Of a stretch of 64,000 nt of DNA, positions 36,320 to 49,959 are shown one piece after another. The stretch lies in NCBI RefSeq assembly GCF_001640805.2, contig NC_066851.1, forward strand, positions 7,601,712 through 7,665,711, in the 5' to 3' direction. The first letter of the stretch is position 1; each line of letters opens with the position of its first letter. A program made the position numbers and the translations under genes. This DNA comes from Lates calcarifer. Its lineage: Eukaryota; Chordata; Actinopteri; Centropomidae. The notes beneath the pieces were generated by a model that had not been told where the DNA came from, did no database searches, and saw only the letters and a program-made list of their open reading frames with translations.

Positions 36320-38074
36320 CAGTGTGCCAATAAGAAGTTTATTTCAATTCAGTCAATATTGTTAAAAAAAAAAAAAAGCCATGCCATAGCTTGGATATTT
36401 TCTTTGTACAACTTCACGCTCATATTGTCATGAAATGATCTGAAAAACCTTCCTGCTACACATCCGCAGAGAGAAAACAAGTAAGGCAAAGAGGAGATGA
36501 TGGGTTAGTCAAGAATTGAAATCCAAGCAGGCGAGAATGGCCCATTCTCCTCAAAACTCAGATGACATGTAAAAAATTTACACATTGAATTCTGAGCAAT
36601 CAAAACAAATATTTACAATTCCTTTTTTTTTATATCAAATTTGTTTCATGACAAAACATGGCAAATGGGAGAAAACAAAGAGATTTTGCTTTATCCGCAC
36701 TAAAGCACTTATGGAGCTACTGTATAACAGACATTCGCTACCTTAGAGATCAATCTACGTACTGAAGTGAAATTCGACCAGTACAGTACAGTATTTTTCA
36801 TTGCTACTCTCAATTCATTTTGTCATAAATATCTTTAGTGTTGCCTCTCCTGGTGCCTGACCACACATTAGTGCTCTTCATTCTGTATTCTATTAAGAAA
36901 TAGTGAGTGTGTATGGTTTCTTCTTTTTTTTGACTTCACAAGTTTATATAGCAGGAGTCATCCTATCCACAGTCAGACCAAAATAATGTGCCCCTTTTTG
37001 GTCTACGATGTGTAATCCAAACTACCGCTACAGTCAGCACAACCAACAAAGAGACTTTCCTTCATATGAGAAGAAGAGTATGCTAGTGTCTTTATGGACA
37101 TTTTCTGTCTGTGGTGATTTACAAAAAGCCAGTCTAGACATCTATACATCACTGAACCTGTCTGTAAGCTACATATGGTTGAATAGTTTCTTAAACTTCA
37201 GGTTATATTTCTCCTGAGTTGTTACTTCTGCAGCCAGTACAGGAAATTTCCTACAATTCTACTGAGTTGAGCTACAAGACTTTTTGCCTGTTTGAGGCAG
37301 TGAGGAAATCAGAGCATGGATACCAGGTAGCTTTACCTGCAGTAAAATTATTTTGATTTATTTTAAACAGCTCGACATTAAAATAAAGCATCTCTAACTT
37401 GATATGTCAACCACTCAGGTTTGGATTAGCTTCAGCTTCTACTTAAACCTGTCAAATACTTGAGCCAAAAACACCGAAGCTTCAACACTGTTTACAACGC
37501 CTCTTAATAAGCCAAAAGACAGGAAAAATAACAGCTTCTCAGTGTTTCATTTTTATAGCAAACCTAGAAAGAGCGACTTCAATATTAAACAGACAAAAGA
37601 AAATTAACAACAGCTCGTGACCTTTCCCCCTTTGCACAGAGAGAAGGTCATCTTGAAGGTCACTTATCAGGGAGTGTGTTTCATGAGGCTCCTGACATTG
37701 ATATGCACTGATACACATGTATCAGTGCTTATCAATGGCTGCTTCTCCATCACCTCACCATCTCACAATGCCTCACAACATTCATCAGCAGACGAAAAAC
37801 AAAAGTAATTCAAGGTGGAACTGTGACCTTTGCTGTACCAACTAAAGATATCTTCATAAAATCTGAGGGGAAAAAAAAACTGATCAAGAAGGGTTCATGC
37901 ATTGGGGGGGTTCGCTCTAAATGAGGAGAGAAGGAAAAGAAGTCCAGAGTTTTTTCTTTCTCATGAATGAGCACATCAGTCCCGGTGCTGAGGAGGAGAG
38001 AGGTGCAGGGGATTGTAGAGGGGGAGGTTATGTGTGGGTGATGGATAGAGGGAGGAGGGCCAGGGCACAGGAGT
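36320..38074 (-). other. clic4: clic4 3' UTR
   Basis: Non-coding AT-rich sequence between the TAA at 38075 and the AATAAA at 36338-36343. It includes a T/A homopolymer (36364-36376) and no recognised gene. The 1.75-kb length fits the long 3' UTR usual for CLIC4. Confidence 0.55.
36338..36343 (-). terminator. clic4: clic4 poly(A) signal AATAAA
   Basis: TTTATT on + is AATAAA on the minus strand, about 1.73 kb after the clic4 stop. Cleavage is expected near 36320. Confidence 0.55.
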
Positions 38075-38239
38075 TTATTTGACCAGCCTCTTGGCTACGT
38101 CTCCGTAGGCGATCTCGATCTCCTTGTCACTGGGGCAGGTGTTGGTGAACTCTTCACGTGTGTAGGCGTTGTTCAGGTACTTCCAGATGGCCGTCATCTC
38201 TTTGGGAATGTCGAAGCCTCTGTACTTCTTGGCCACCAC
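38075..38239 (-). CDS. clic4: clic4 exon 6 (terminal coding exon)
   Basis: 165 nt, phase 0, acceptor TTTCCAG on the minus strand. It encodes [20 protein letters not shown], then a segment with [26 protein letters not shown], and stops after RLVK (TAA at 38075-38077). This is the C-terminal all-alpha half of the GST-like fold. The frame is intact. Confidence 0.96.
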   Translation of the reverse strand: MVAKKYRGFDIPKEMTAIWKYLNNAYTREEFTNTCPSDKEIEIAYGDVAKRLVK

Positions 38240-38793
38240 CTGGAAATAAAAATAATAAAGCTCAAAAACTGAACTACAAACTTGTATTTTTTATTGCAAG
38301 TGATCTTTCTGAAACATTGTAATGCAGTTTTATTTCTTTGCATTTGCATTTTTGCAACCCTATAAGACAGTAATATATAACTGAGAAACATTAACACCAA
38401 CAGTATCTCTGGTAGGTTGTGAGTATAGTACTAATTTCAAACAATGGCTCATCTATCTTGAAGGCACACAGGTGTTGATTAGTCTACTGCTCAGGTTGAA
38501 GTTGGGTGGAGCTATGCTGGGAATTACATGAGGTCACCTATCACTGCACCAAAATCTGAAGTTTGTTCTACTCTTCTAGGTGCAACAGGAGATTTCAGTC
38601 AACTAGCATCTGTTTGTTCCCTCACAGTCCCGAGGAAAAATTCTAATTAGGTAAATGATGTGAAAACACCTTTGGGGGTGTGTGAGATGAGCATGTTATG
38701 CCAAAACATCACAGTTAATATGGCAGTAATTCTGTGAGTTTTAAGCATTATACAAACACCTACACAAACATCAAAAATGTGCCCATCACTCAC
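38240..38793 (-). other. clic4: clic4 intron 5
   Basis: Donor GTGAGTG and acceptor TTCCAG on the minus strand. No recognisable features. Confidence 0.85.
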
Positions 38794-38975
38794 CTTAACT
38801 ATATGCAGCTTTGGCAGCAGGTTGCAGTCAGCCAGAGTCATTTCATCGCCATCCAAGAACTTGCGGTTGGAGACCTTGACGTCCTCGATGCTGTTGTGGT
38901 CAATCTCATCGGGCAGTGGTGAGCGAAGGTACTCATCTAGCTTCTGCAGTGTCTTCAGTAGACCACGCTCCAGAG
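38794..38975 (-). CDS. clic4: clic4 exon 5
   Basis: 182 nt (2 nt + 60 codons), acceptor TTTACAG, donor AAG-GTGAGT. It encodes [51 protein letters not shown] and HIVK. The [14 protein letters not shown] block is the CLIC family signature in the helical domain. Phase joins both neighbours. The DHNSIED loop corresponds to the variable acidic loop before KFLDG in CLIC proteins. Confidence 0.97.
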
Positions 38976-40050
38976 CTGTAAAGACACACAAGAGATTATA
39001 AACACTGTTAAATTATATATCTAGTAAGAACAAATAAATGACTTTTGACAGTGTTAAGTGTCATGGCTTTTCCTGAGATTTCTCTCACAGCTGTTTCAGC
39101 TATATGCTGATCAACCACATGGGGGCAGCATTTCATCACGAGACAAGTCCTCGTGTACATGTACTATGTGTATATTATAAATACAGGACATAGCTCTATC
39201 ATGAAAAGCTGGGCAGTCTAACCCTATCTATTACAACAGCAATGTGATACAACAGTCCTGTTATAAATACCATCTTTGAGTGGCTTAAAATACCCACAAT
39301 ACATTTCAAATGACTGCATCTAATTGGACAGGTGTTTTACTTTGTCCACTCCCTTTATCTGTTCATCAATAGAGTATTCATTAACACTTTTCCCAACACC
39401 CTGTTTTAAGAAAATATGTCATGAATGTAGCTACGTGCTCGATTCAGTAGAGAGTAGAAATGAACTGTTACTTTGGATAGCACTTATCATTGAACCATGA
39501 GATTCAGCTTCAAACTCTGTTGACATAGCCTTGGCTTTCACATCCAGCTCACCTGTGGTTCAATATTTTCCCAGGGTGGAGAACAGCCAACAAAAACTTG
39601 ATACAAAAACTTGGTATTTGGTGAATATTCTAAACATCCCACCAGGAAGCAATTCTACATTACCCATGAATCTCTAAGACAATAGATTACATATTTTTTA
39701 TATTATTTCAATAATCTTATCTGTTAAATTTATGATAAAGCCTTTTTCCTACAGTAGTGTATGGTGTACATAAGTCAAGAACAGGAAGGATAAGATTGTG
39801 AGCACTAGTTGGATGGCTGCTCTGTGGTTTTCCAGAGAGCTCAGCCAGGTGAGACAGGGAGCATGAGGACAGGAGGAGGCAGCAGAACAAAAGCTCTGTG
39901 TTCCTGACTGAGGCCGTAGTGCACCAATCAGGGCAGGGCTACCGATGTAACCTAGCAACCAGATAACTCCCACTGTACAATAGGAAGGTTTCTGGATCTT
40001 TACTCGTAACCAGTGTACATAACTCTGGTGTGTGCATCAAAGACACTTAC
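38976..40050 (-). other. clic4: clic4 intron 4
   Basis: Bounded by GTAAGTG (minus strand, 40050 downwards) and TTTACAG. I see no gene or repeat of note. Confidence 0.85.
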
Positions 40051-40157
40051 CCTCATTTGCATCTGGTTTTGAGTTCTTGATGTATGCTGAAAACTTGGCA
40101 AAGATGTCCATACCAGCTGTGTTTGACTCTGGGTGTCTTGCACCAAGCTTTATGTAC
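40051..40157 (-). CDS. clic4: clic4 exon 4
   Basis: 107 nt (1 + 35 codons + 1), equal to the mammalian exon length. Acceptor GTGCAG, donor GTAAGTG. It encodes [20 protein letters not shown] then [31 protein letters not shown] is the conserved joint loop between thioredoxin-like and helical domains. Confidence 0.97.
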
Positions 40158-40216
40158 CTGCACACAAGCACACAAATATATAGAGTTTTTTTTAAAAAGG
40201 ATACCTCTGGTGATAT

Positions 40217-40248
<32 letters not shown>

Positions 40249-40722
40249 CTGTCTAAATCCACTGCTGAAAATAATCCTCAACAAATGCACTATTTACCCT
40301 TATTTGAGTAATGTTTGCTAAAAACTACAGTACCCAGAATGCCCAGGAAATTATATCAATGCCTTTTTTTTAATGAAAATTCACAATATTTGTGACTTGG
40401 TTTTTAATATTTAGTAGGATCTTTAGTAGGAATAAATGGCCACAGATAGGCTAGGGAAGACAGATAGTAAATATAGACAGACTGACACATTCTTGGTTTT
40501 GGCCATTTCAGGGGGTATTTGTTGATGAAAATATGGAATATTTGTCAGCCTTATCCTTTAAATAATGCATTTGTCCCAGTTTAAATCTTCATAAGGCCTC
40601 TACCCTTTATTATGTGCTAATAGATCGCATAAAAGCTACCACCCTGTGCTTATGACAGCAGTTCTGTGTGCTTGGAGTATGGGTGTGGCAAACTGTTGCC
40701 GCAGGGATGAGAAGGCACTCAC
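40158..40722 (-). other. clic4: clic4 intron 3
   Basis: Donor GTGAGTG, acceptor GTGCAG. It contains a 27-nt T homopolymer on + (40220-40246) that may be a retroposon poly(A) remnant. Confidence 0.85.
40220..40246. repeat. poly(T) tract, 27 nt
   Basis: Uninterrupted T run on the + strand inside clic4 intron 3. Confidence 0.9.
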
Positions 40723-40848
40723 TTGGGTGGGCAAAGGACATCCTCAAGGAACTCCTCGATCTTGTTGACGTCAGTTTTGACCTCACCGTTGAAGGTGATG
40801 AAGGGTGGGTGTGTGCCGGGGGCCAGGTTCTGGAGATCTGCTGGCTTC
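40723..40848 (-). CDS. clic4: clic4 exon 3
   Basis: 126 nt (1 + 41 codons + 2), acceptor TCTTCCAG, donor GTGAGTG. It encodes [40 protein letters not shown] and PK. LAPG-PPF--FN is the cis-proline side of the thioredoxin-like domain. Length and phase equal the family's exon 3. Confidence 0.97.
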
Positions 40849-42907
40849 CTGGAAGACAGATTGGAACAACTTCAGTTGACTGAAGCAAGCAGAACCAAGG
40901 TGTGCAACTGATTAAAAACATTTTTATATTACATATTTACATGTTTTTAATGTGTTCAAATTATTAGGATGCACAAGTACTGACAATGAGTTAGTGATCA
41001 AAGGCTTGTAAAGGAGACAAGATTAATAACTAGTCTGATGTACTGTGATTCAATACACAGATAAAATGTATATATTACTCTTTTTATAGCTCAAGTAACA
41101 GAGTGCTGTGGCTGTAACAGTCTGCTGCACTTTAAACCATCATAAACCATAAGCTGATCTGTGTATATGTGTTTGTCTGTCTCCATGAGTGTGTTTGTGT
41201 CCCTGTCTCTCTGCAGCCTTCAAACCAGCACATTTTGTACCAGATGTCTCTGGCAGGCAGATGACACTGACACACAAACAAAAATGAGCATGTGTTGAAT
41301 GAGTAGTGTGAATGCAACTGACTTGTGAAATCCACAGAGCCCAGATGCTTAAATCCCTTCAGTATAAACACAACATAACACAGCCATGCCTCAACATCTC
41401 TTAGAGCCTAACAGATGGGTGTAAGCCAGCAGACAGTGTGAATCCTCTGTTGGTTTTTAATATAAGTAGCCACAACATCCGTCCACAGAGACTCACACAT
41501 AAGACACTACATAATGGTGGCTGAGTTTTGGGACAAGCCATCTAAGGTCACAAAAAATGGGAAATGACTTCAACTCTTTGGTATGCAAAGGGGAAGTGGC
41601 ACCCTCTCCCAGTGATATCAGTGCTATCATCCCAGAAGCAAATATTAACGTGATAGCCTTGACCCAGGGGAAGACGTAAGCTCAGGAAACATTAAACATT
41701 TCAACTCAGTGACATGTGACATCCACGTCCTTCTACAGGTGTAATGACATGAACTATTCTTCAATAAAAAGAGCCATAAATATGGCAAACACACACCTCC
41801 TTTTGCAATACAGTCGTTTTATGTTGACTCAAGATTACAGATACTGTGCAGCATGGAAAAAGGCAAAGGCTGAATCAGTCTTCCCTCTAGAAAGGAATAA
41901 AAATAAAGCAGAAAGCATTCCCCTCAACTGAACAAGGGGTTTGAGGAGCGAAGGGTAAACAGACACTGCTAAGTAGGCGGACATCCTCCATTGCCTTATT
42001 CAGGATACCAGCATGCTGTTTTATTCCATGCTCTCTACCGAGGAAAATATATGCAAATGTATCCAAACCTATCTTGAATACACTCATGTGTCAGAATGAC
42101 ATTTCCTCCCTCTAACTGTATCGTGTATGCGTTTATCAAGTACATCTCTGTTGTGTTTTGTCAGCACACAGTGATCTCCATGTCCCTGAGGAGGAGGCGC
42201 CTGGTGTTGAACCAGCTGCCACATGGATGAACCACGCTTTGGAATAAAATGTCAGAAATCTTGAATCTCTGAGTCAAACGCACATGACGAATAAAGACCA
42301 TAGAAACCAGACGTCCATCTGACCATCAGCCGAAAATAATCTGGCACTTGCTTTGTCCTGGCTTAGCAAGAGGAAAAACATGGAGGGAGCATTTAGATGA
42401 ATCACATAGACAGAAACATAGTGGGTTTGGTAAAGAGCTTCTGGTACTGGAATCCACATGTGAAAGAACGTTCTCTTGCAGCTGGGAGGGGAAAAAAAAT
42501 CCCAGACAAAATTGCAGAGGATCACCAGTTTTCTGATCTCAGGCATGAAAAATAACATGCTGCCCACCAAAATCTAGGCAGGAAGTGAGCGGAATGAGGA
42601 TCCTTAAATAGTCCCTCCAGAGTCTGTGTGTTTATTTTTCCCCAATTTTCTCCAGCCTGGGAAAGGGTCATGGGAAAACCAAATAAGCAGTGGGGGAGCA
42701 GTGAGCGTGTTAGAGGTGGGGCTGGATCAAAGTGTTATGGAGATGTCAAGGTCTTTGTGGAAACGCCCAGAAAATGAGTGGGAGGTTATCAAAAGGAGGA
42801 AAACAGGAGGAATATTTTTATCCTTGTTTAAGAACCAATGAGATGAGGACATGCAGTAGCAGAAGGAGGAGGATATTGATAAAGAAGAGGATGGGAGTAG
42901 GACTCAC
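40849..42907 (-). other. clic4: clic4 intron 2
   Basis: About 2.06 kb between donor GTGAGTC (42907 downwards) and acceptor TTCCAG. No repeat family or exon recognised. Confidence 0.85.
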
Positions 42908-43018
42908 CTCTTGAGGTCGACTGTGGTGACGTTGAAGACGACTCCTTTAAGCCATCAGGATCATGAAGAGCCTCTGAGAGAAGGGGCAGTTCCCAATGCT
43001 CTCTCCATCACTTCCCGC
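42908..43018 (-). CDS. clic4: clic4 exon 2, with +1 frameshift
   Basis: The exon encodes [20 protein letters not shown] in frame, then the codon series breaks. Minus strand reads CTG-A-TGG-CTT-AAA where CTG TGG CTT AAA (L-W-L-K) is conserved, and the second part ([12 protein letters not shown]) continues in the shifted frame. As written, translation stops at TAA (42947-42949) after about 46 residues. The exon is 111 nt, but its flanking phases and the family length require 110. The surplus base is the + strand T at 42955. The region holds the redox Cys of the CPFS motif and the proposed membrane-inserting segment, so the change would be a null allele if real. All other clic4 exons are intact, which favours a sequence error. 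Confidence 0.93.
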
Positions 43019-44569
43019 CTTAAATAAACAGACAGAAAACAAATTAGAAATTAACTATCAGCAATATGCTACAGGTACTATCCCTTAAGACTGAATACAC
43101 AACGATGGCATTACTTTCTATCTCATGGAGAGATATTAAGTAAAGGGTATACCATTAAGTAAAGGGTAGACATGTCCCACATTCAATTATTGCACATATA
43201 AAACACAAGCTAGCAGACAAAGATCTTAAAAACATCTGTAATGAGTTTCTACTACTGATAGCACTTGGCTTCGAGCTGAGGCTGAAACAAAAAAAAGGTC
43301 CTGACAATCTTGATAGAGATCCTATCTCTGTTGCACAACCTTTATGGTCTGGGGCGTTTTATAGCACTCACCCAGAGAGGGCCAATTTCAAACAATGACT
43401 CTTTCATTCACATTACAGGCTGCCCTCGAAAAGACTTAAGTAGGAAAGGGAAAGAGTAGAGGGCCGACCCTCTTGTCTTAAATGCTTCAGCACACTTCCC
43501 TTCCATTAATCTGCCGAATTGCTGTCTGAGAGTAAGAGGAAACTTCTGGAGTGATTAAGACTCGGGATGGCCTCTTGTTTCCTCTTTTGCTAGACTGCAC
43601 AAACACAAAACTGAGTGGAGGTGGCAGGAATTAGATCAATGGAAGTGGCGTATGCCCCCAAATTAATGACTGATGATGATCGTTGCGACAGAAAAAGGAC
43701 AGGATTAAGTCCTGAGATGAGATTTTTGTGTTAAAATCAAAATCATTAAGGTTTATTTTGAAAGCTGCAATAATGAAAAGCTGCAATCTAGTCTGATTGT
43801 GCCTACTACAGATGAGAAAAACTTAATAGCAGTGTTTTATGTCTCCCTCTCACACACAGCAGTGATCAGAAAAGCAAGGGGAGGGTGCTGCAAACCGTCA
43901 GCGATATCTCCCGTCCTTTCAACAACCCTCCATCTTTTGTCTCATGCGCTCTCTCCCTCTTCTTTCTCTAACTCTCTAAATTACCCCTTGCTTTGCTCAA
44001 CTCGCAGCTATGTGGAGAGTGAGGAGGGCGTAGAAAGGGACAAATATGGTTTGGATTCTACATCAGAAAGGAGAATAAGCGTTTCATTTGATTAAGTGAG
44101 CTTAGCGCAGTATCTTAATGAAATCTGCTATGGTGACTGGCACACAGTCATTTCCTCTCCAAGAAAACCTATTAAATTTTCAGTTCAACCACATACTGCT
44201 AAAAAAGCTGTTCTCATTTGCTCCTTTTCAATCATGGTACAAAAAAAATTTCATCTTTGTTTTACTTCTTAAATACTAAACTATTAAATAGCTCTGTGGA
44301 TACCAAGCCTGTTGAGGTATGTCATTCTCCTGGCAAGGCAAGCCAAAAAAGAATGCGCCGTATTCATCTATTCACAAGGACAACCATGGAGGTCATTCAA
44401 GTGTCTGCGCTCTGGAATGCACTTCTTCATTCAGTGTAATACTGTAGCAGAGCCTCTGTGAAGCGGCTGAATATCGTCTCTTTTTTCACTTCTCATTCAT
44501 CACAGTTCACACCTCTGCATATGTTGCTGTTCTTTTTTTTACTCAACTGCAGAGGCAATATACAAAGTG

Positions 44570-44573
<4 letters not shown>

Positions 44574-44607
<34 letters not shown>
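44574..44607. repeat. (TA)n microsatellite
   Basis: 34 nt of perfect TA repeat in clic4 intron 1. Confidence 0.9.
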
Positions 44608-44613
<6 letters not shown>

Positions 44614-47600
44614 AAATGGAAAAGACATACACAGATCTACAGTGTTTTTACACAAATAATATTAACTAACTTGCCAGTAGAAAAATCAAATCAGTTTAAA
44701 CTCAACACTTATGTTACAAGAATATTTGTTTAATGTCTGAGATGCAGGTTCTGAACTGTCCTGAATAGAAGACTTTGTTTTCGGAGCCCTGAGTCAGTCC
44801 AGCAGCTCCTTACTGGTGTGGACAGGCTGGCTGCTGTTGTCCTCTGTGTGACGCCCAGTGGGATGGCTCTGTTTGATCTGCCTGCTGGCTCCCATTGTAC
44901 TGCAGCCGTCCTCACTCCCTCTCCCTCTTTTCCCCCGCTCTGAATTCAATATCTGAAAAGCACGGATTAGATCACCGCCTTTGTTCAGCAAATGAAAGTC
45001 CCCTTTTCACCTTACACGATTCATTTCCAAAATAAAGCTTCGGCTGCAAAGTGTTGGGGGTATCGTGGTTCGCGGCCATCACTAGCCTCAACTAGCATTA
45101 GCTGGTCCTTAGGGGATCAGAAAGCCATCAATGGGATGATTACTCCATTTTCCCCACAGCGCCACACCTACAGAGAACCATTCAGTTCTGGATCAGGGGT
45201 GGCAATGCAATGCACAGCAACTGTTCCCATGGCAATGGCCAGACACATATGACACGAAAAGCAGAGCACACAGTGTCGAGGGGATTACCAATTCACAGGT
45301 AAACCGCCTGAAGTGTGCTCTCTTTCAGTGGGGACAAAAATGCAAACCACACAATGTAATGTCATTTGTAAATCAAAAGATATTTACTATGCTTGTAAAG
45401 AGTGAGCTGCTTTTAAGCCGAGTTCATCTGAGTTCCGTGTCTCAAGTGGCCAAGAAGAAGGCCACAGCAGCTGAGAAAGACATTTCACACTTTTCTTTCT
45501 CTCTCAGTTTGTTCTTGGAGCCATGGCAAGGCTCCTACCCTCTGGAATCTGCAGCAGAGCAGACTGCAGCTCTCTGCCAAAGACACTGATAGCAGGGATG
45601 TGCTGCAGAGAGAGAGAGAGACACAGCAGTAGAGACAGAGATATTACAGGAAATGGGGAGGAAATTAGAGATCATAGGTAGTGCTAACTGACATGGAGGA
45701 GAATCGGCAATAATAGATGCTTTAAGTAAGAGGAGGAGAAAAGACTGAGCTTCAGAGGCTGTTTGCCGTTTGGCATGCTGCTGGTTTCTTCCTCCTCCTC
45801 CTCTTCCCCCTTTATCCCTCTCCCCTTATCCTGGGCCCCTCTGTGGAGTCAGTGGGGTGGGGGGGCGTTTGGGGAGGAGGGAGAAACTATTCCAGAAATG
45901 TCCTGTTACTCCCGCCGAAGAGGGTGCTTTGTTTAGCTTAAGTGATGATGCAGGTGGGCTGCATTTCCGCCGCCTGTGACATATAAACTGCTGGGCTGTT
46001 ACAGAAGAGCTGGCCGACATTTTATTGTGGGGATGCAAGTGAAGTGACCTTCAATAACATTTCAGCATAGCACCTTATGAATGACCTCAGATGATCAATG
46101 AAAATTAGAAACTAAAACTAGATTTTTATATGAAGCCTATGACTTAACAAGTTGAAGATTTTCAGAACACCCCTCAAAATACTGGCCTCCTCTGCCCTAC
46201 TAACACTTTCCAGAGTGCACTATTATAGTGCGACATTCAGGAAAGGGCTTCTGGAGAACTTCTATACAGAAACAACACAAAGCACTTTTTGTTTGTGGAG
46301 TTTTAGGAACGTCACCAGTTAGCAAGGGTTGAGAAGAAGAAAAAAAAACACTCCAATAAAATACACAAGCCAGGCAAGAAATTGTTTCAAACAGGCCCTT
46401 ATAAGGCAAGGTTCAAATAGATGCACATTTTCCAAGAAGTAAACCAGCGATTCAGTTCCAAATCCAAGCAGCATTCACAGGAACACTGCGCTGCGCCCTG
46501 TGTGCAGCCTGCTATTTTGCCTCCAGTGTCAAAAATGACTCACATCTTGGGAGATGGTTACACCATCCTTCACCAAGATTCATACCGAGATTTCCCCCTG
46601 ACGTTAAACGGCTATAATAACGTCTGGGCCCAGAAGCAGCAGCAGCTGACTACTGCCAACAGACTCTCATGCTTTATTTAGGCTCAATGGATGGGTCTTG
46701 AGTCAACAGATGCTTGTTTATTTAATGCCAAACACACACACACACAGCTGCCCAGTGGAGGGTGTGAGTCATACTCAAGTCGGATGTTATCTAGGAGTTG
46801 GCGTACGGGACAGCATGGCCCCCACAGCAATACAATAAACCTCAGTGAGCCAGGGGACCAGTCATGTAACACACAGTATCCTCTCAATCACAGTGAGGTC
46901 ATTCCTCTTATCACTTCCCCTTTGACTTTTCTCATGTAGCCACTGATGTAATGACCAGCTCAACAAATCAAGGGTAACAAGGACAATGCGAGGCCTTTAC
47001 TCATTAGCTTACTTTAGCAGTTGAAGGAATGTGCACTTTTAACAGGTATCCCTCTTCACAAGTCCAGTCCCATAACATTTTAAGAGCGGTCACATAAAAC
47101 GCAAGAGCTGTTCAACTCAACCTCTCGCTCTTTTATTCTACCACTCTCTCACTTGTTCATTGACATTTCAGCTCATCTAAAGCCTTTACGTTTTCGAGCT
47201 TGAGCATTATTTTAGAGTTCTTTTTCTAGACTGGTGATGTGAGATCACAGTTACAGTAGCCAGCAGTCAGAGACAATGGATACTGTTCAGGCTGGGCACA
47301 GTCCTCCCAGTCTCTGCTCACAGCCTAATTTTAGTAACATGGCAGCCCGTGCCTTCCCCTCCCCAGCACACTTCATATTCTAACTTGGGTGGGCTGCTCA
47401 GCAAGTTCAAGCCACACTTTGACCGAATAAGGAACTGACGATGCAACGAGCACTGCAGCGTTCCTCCTCCTGCTCTGACACACAGCAGGAATGTCAGATT
47501 GAGGGTGGGCAGCCATAGCAACGTCATGGAAACGCCTCTCCCTGTTTGCTGGACAAGTATGCAGACTGGGCTGAGGTCTGGACTGTGACTATACTAATGA

Positions 47601-49785
47601 GCTGGACCAGAGTCATTCAGCCCACGATGGTCTTCATATGCCTTGCTAAACTGAGCCAGGATGAGGGAATACAGTAAATTAGGTTCATGTCATACATCCA
47701 AGTCCAAAGGGAGTTCAAGGCCAGCTGCAGAACAGCAGCCCTACTCCTGGATGATTTGATGCCTTGCTGAGGGGCCTATAAGCAGGTTAGACACTGACCA
47801 CGACAGAGGTTAACAACGCAGGCCATCCGGATGGATTACAGTGCGAGCAAAATACTAGGATGAGGTTTTGAAGGCCCTACCAGTCTTTTTAGATTTAAGC
47901 TGCTGATATTTTCCATACTTACTGATGAACAAACAAACCAAGTATTAAGGATTTCAGGCTTCATGAAAAAAAGCTACCAGGCTAAAGATGAGTTGTTAGA
48001 ATTGGGCAGAGTATTGAGGTAAAACAAACAGTTAATCAACTGAAACAACAATAACTGGCAACTCTCTTGACAACTGATCACTTAAGCCATTTTTCAAGGA
48101 AAGATGCCATCCATTCTCCAATTGCAGCTTCTCTTTTGGGACTATTTGCTGTTTTTCCATGGATCATTTGATCATAGAATAGGCCTAAGGAGTTCATGAG
48201 ATGCTTAATTGAACAGGAAAGAAGAGAGAAGTGTCTGCTCTACAAATTTGAGTTATCTTGAATCTTTGCCTTTTTTTGTTAAATATCAGATCGTTTTACA
48301 TCTTTTTGCCTTGAAAATATCAATCAAAGACAATCTGCAAAGTGTAGATGTCAAACCTTGTAACTAACAGACTTGTGATACCTGTGACAGAGTGTAGAAA
48401 ATAAACAGATGAAAGAGATAAAAATCAGCTGGTCATCTAATGCCACCTTTTGGTTCTCAACATTTTAAGACTCAGTGAGCTGGGCATGTTTTGCCCATCA
48501 CCAAAAATGTGCTGAGGTTTGGCTCCATGTCTTAATGAAGGCTGGACTGGGTGGGCGTCCTCGGCCGGAGAGATGAGTGTACTGAGGAGTCAGACCCTGC
48601 TGGAACATGGAAACACCATCGCATCCTTGGTGTGGCTCTGACTCAGGCTGACATCACTCAGTGGAAACCTCAGGACCCGTCACACACAGGCTTACTGTGT
48701 CTGAGCACACTAGCGCCGTCTAAGAACCATCGGTTTCTGTGGAAAATTGGAAGCTTAACTCTAAAAAGAGGTTTACTGCATAACCATGCTACGGCAATGA
48801 TGTAAGCTAAGTCAATAATCTCAGAACCACTGTATTTAACCTCAGAGTAGAGGAGATAAGACAAACAGCGAGTTCGGCACAGGATGAGTGCTTGGTGATG
48901 AGTAATACAGATCCAAAATGATGGAAAAACAAACAGACAGCCATGTGGTAGATGAGTGTGAACCAACAATCATCCTCCCTCTGTTGTTACAAGTGTCTAA
49001 CACAAACAACCAGCTGCAAACTGAAGTCAGCCCAGCCAACCCCAACACCCTATACATTCATAGACCCCAGACTGAAGACTAGGGCAGAGTCACACATTCA
49101 CACTTGCACACCTAACAGTATAAAGCCCACTGTTATCTTCATTTGCCCTATTCGTCATTACATTTGCATAGGAGAAATCAAGGACAAACTATTCACCACC
49201 ATCAAAATACATCCAAAACATGACATCTTCAGAGGCTTATTTTTCTGCACAAGGCTGCAAAAAATTTGAGATGAACTCTGTAGCAATTCCTTGAGGACAA
49301 ATGTCTCGTCTAAACAGCTGTGAACCACCCTAAAGCACAAACCCAGTGCCAGCATGCCATTAAGCACGCCTGCCAGATATGCATGGCAGCAAAGCCTGCA
49401 CCATGGCCAAACAAGCACTGGCCTCATCAGTAATTCTGAGCAGACAGTGTGTCTCTTTCTGGCCACTCTTTGCTTGCGTCCACTCTGACCTGCAATTGAG
49501 TGCCAGTCTAGGGACACTCGCGCTTTGCTTTCACATCATAAAAAAAATCAAATATGCAAAACACTGGAGGAACAGCAAACTTAGAAACCTTGAAATTTGC
49601 ATGGATATGTGACACAACATGTAGCACATCAAAACAGTATAGAAATATTTAACTTTAACTTAACTTTCCGCTGCAGCTTAAAATAGTCATAATCTTCTGC
49701 ATCTCAGTTGTTTTTAAAAATCAATTCAAGATTCGTCTCAAACATAATCATATAACAGGATGATCAATTTTAGCATTGTCATAGT

Positions 49786-49959
49786 TGGACATGGGCCGGT
49801 TAAAGGAATCCCTCTGGTCATGTGTAGCATGGATTAACATGACCATTCACACCAGGTATTTCAAAATAACTCATTTAAGAGCTGTAATCGTAATACCGCG
49901 AAACTGTGATATTTTTGCTTAAGGTTGTACCGTCAGAAACTCATATCGGCCCATGCCTA
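49786..49959. mobile_element. non-autonomous hAT-type MITE, 174 bp, with 8-bp target duplication
   Basis: The left end TGGACATGGGCCGG and the reverse complement of the right end, TAGGCATGGGCCGA, form terminal inverted repeats (12 of 14 match). The flanks GTCATAGT (49778-49785) and ATCATAGT (49960-49967) are 8-bp target duplications differing at one base, the length expected for hAT transposition. Internal AATACCGCGAAACTGTGATA and GTACCGTCAGAAACTCATAT blocks are typical of an abundant fish MITE family. No transposase is present. Confidence 0.8.

Noticed and set aside
44730..44991. Overlapping minus-strand frames in clic4 intron 1
   Set aside because: Short, no domain, no splice-phase relation to clic4; consistent with chance.
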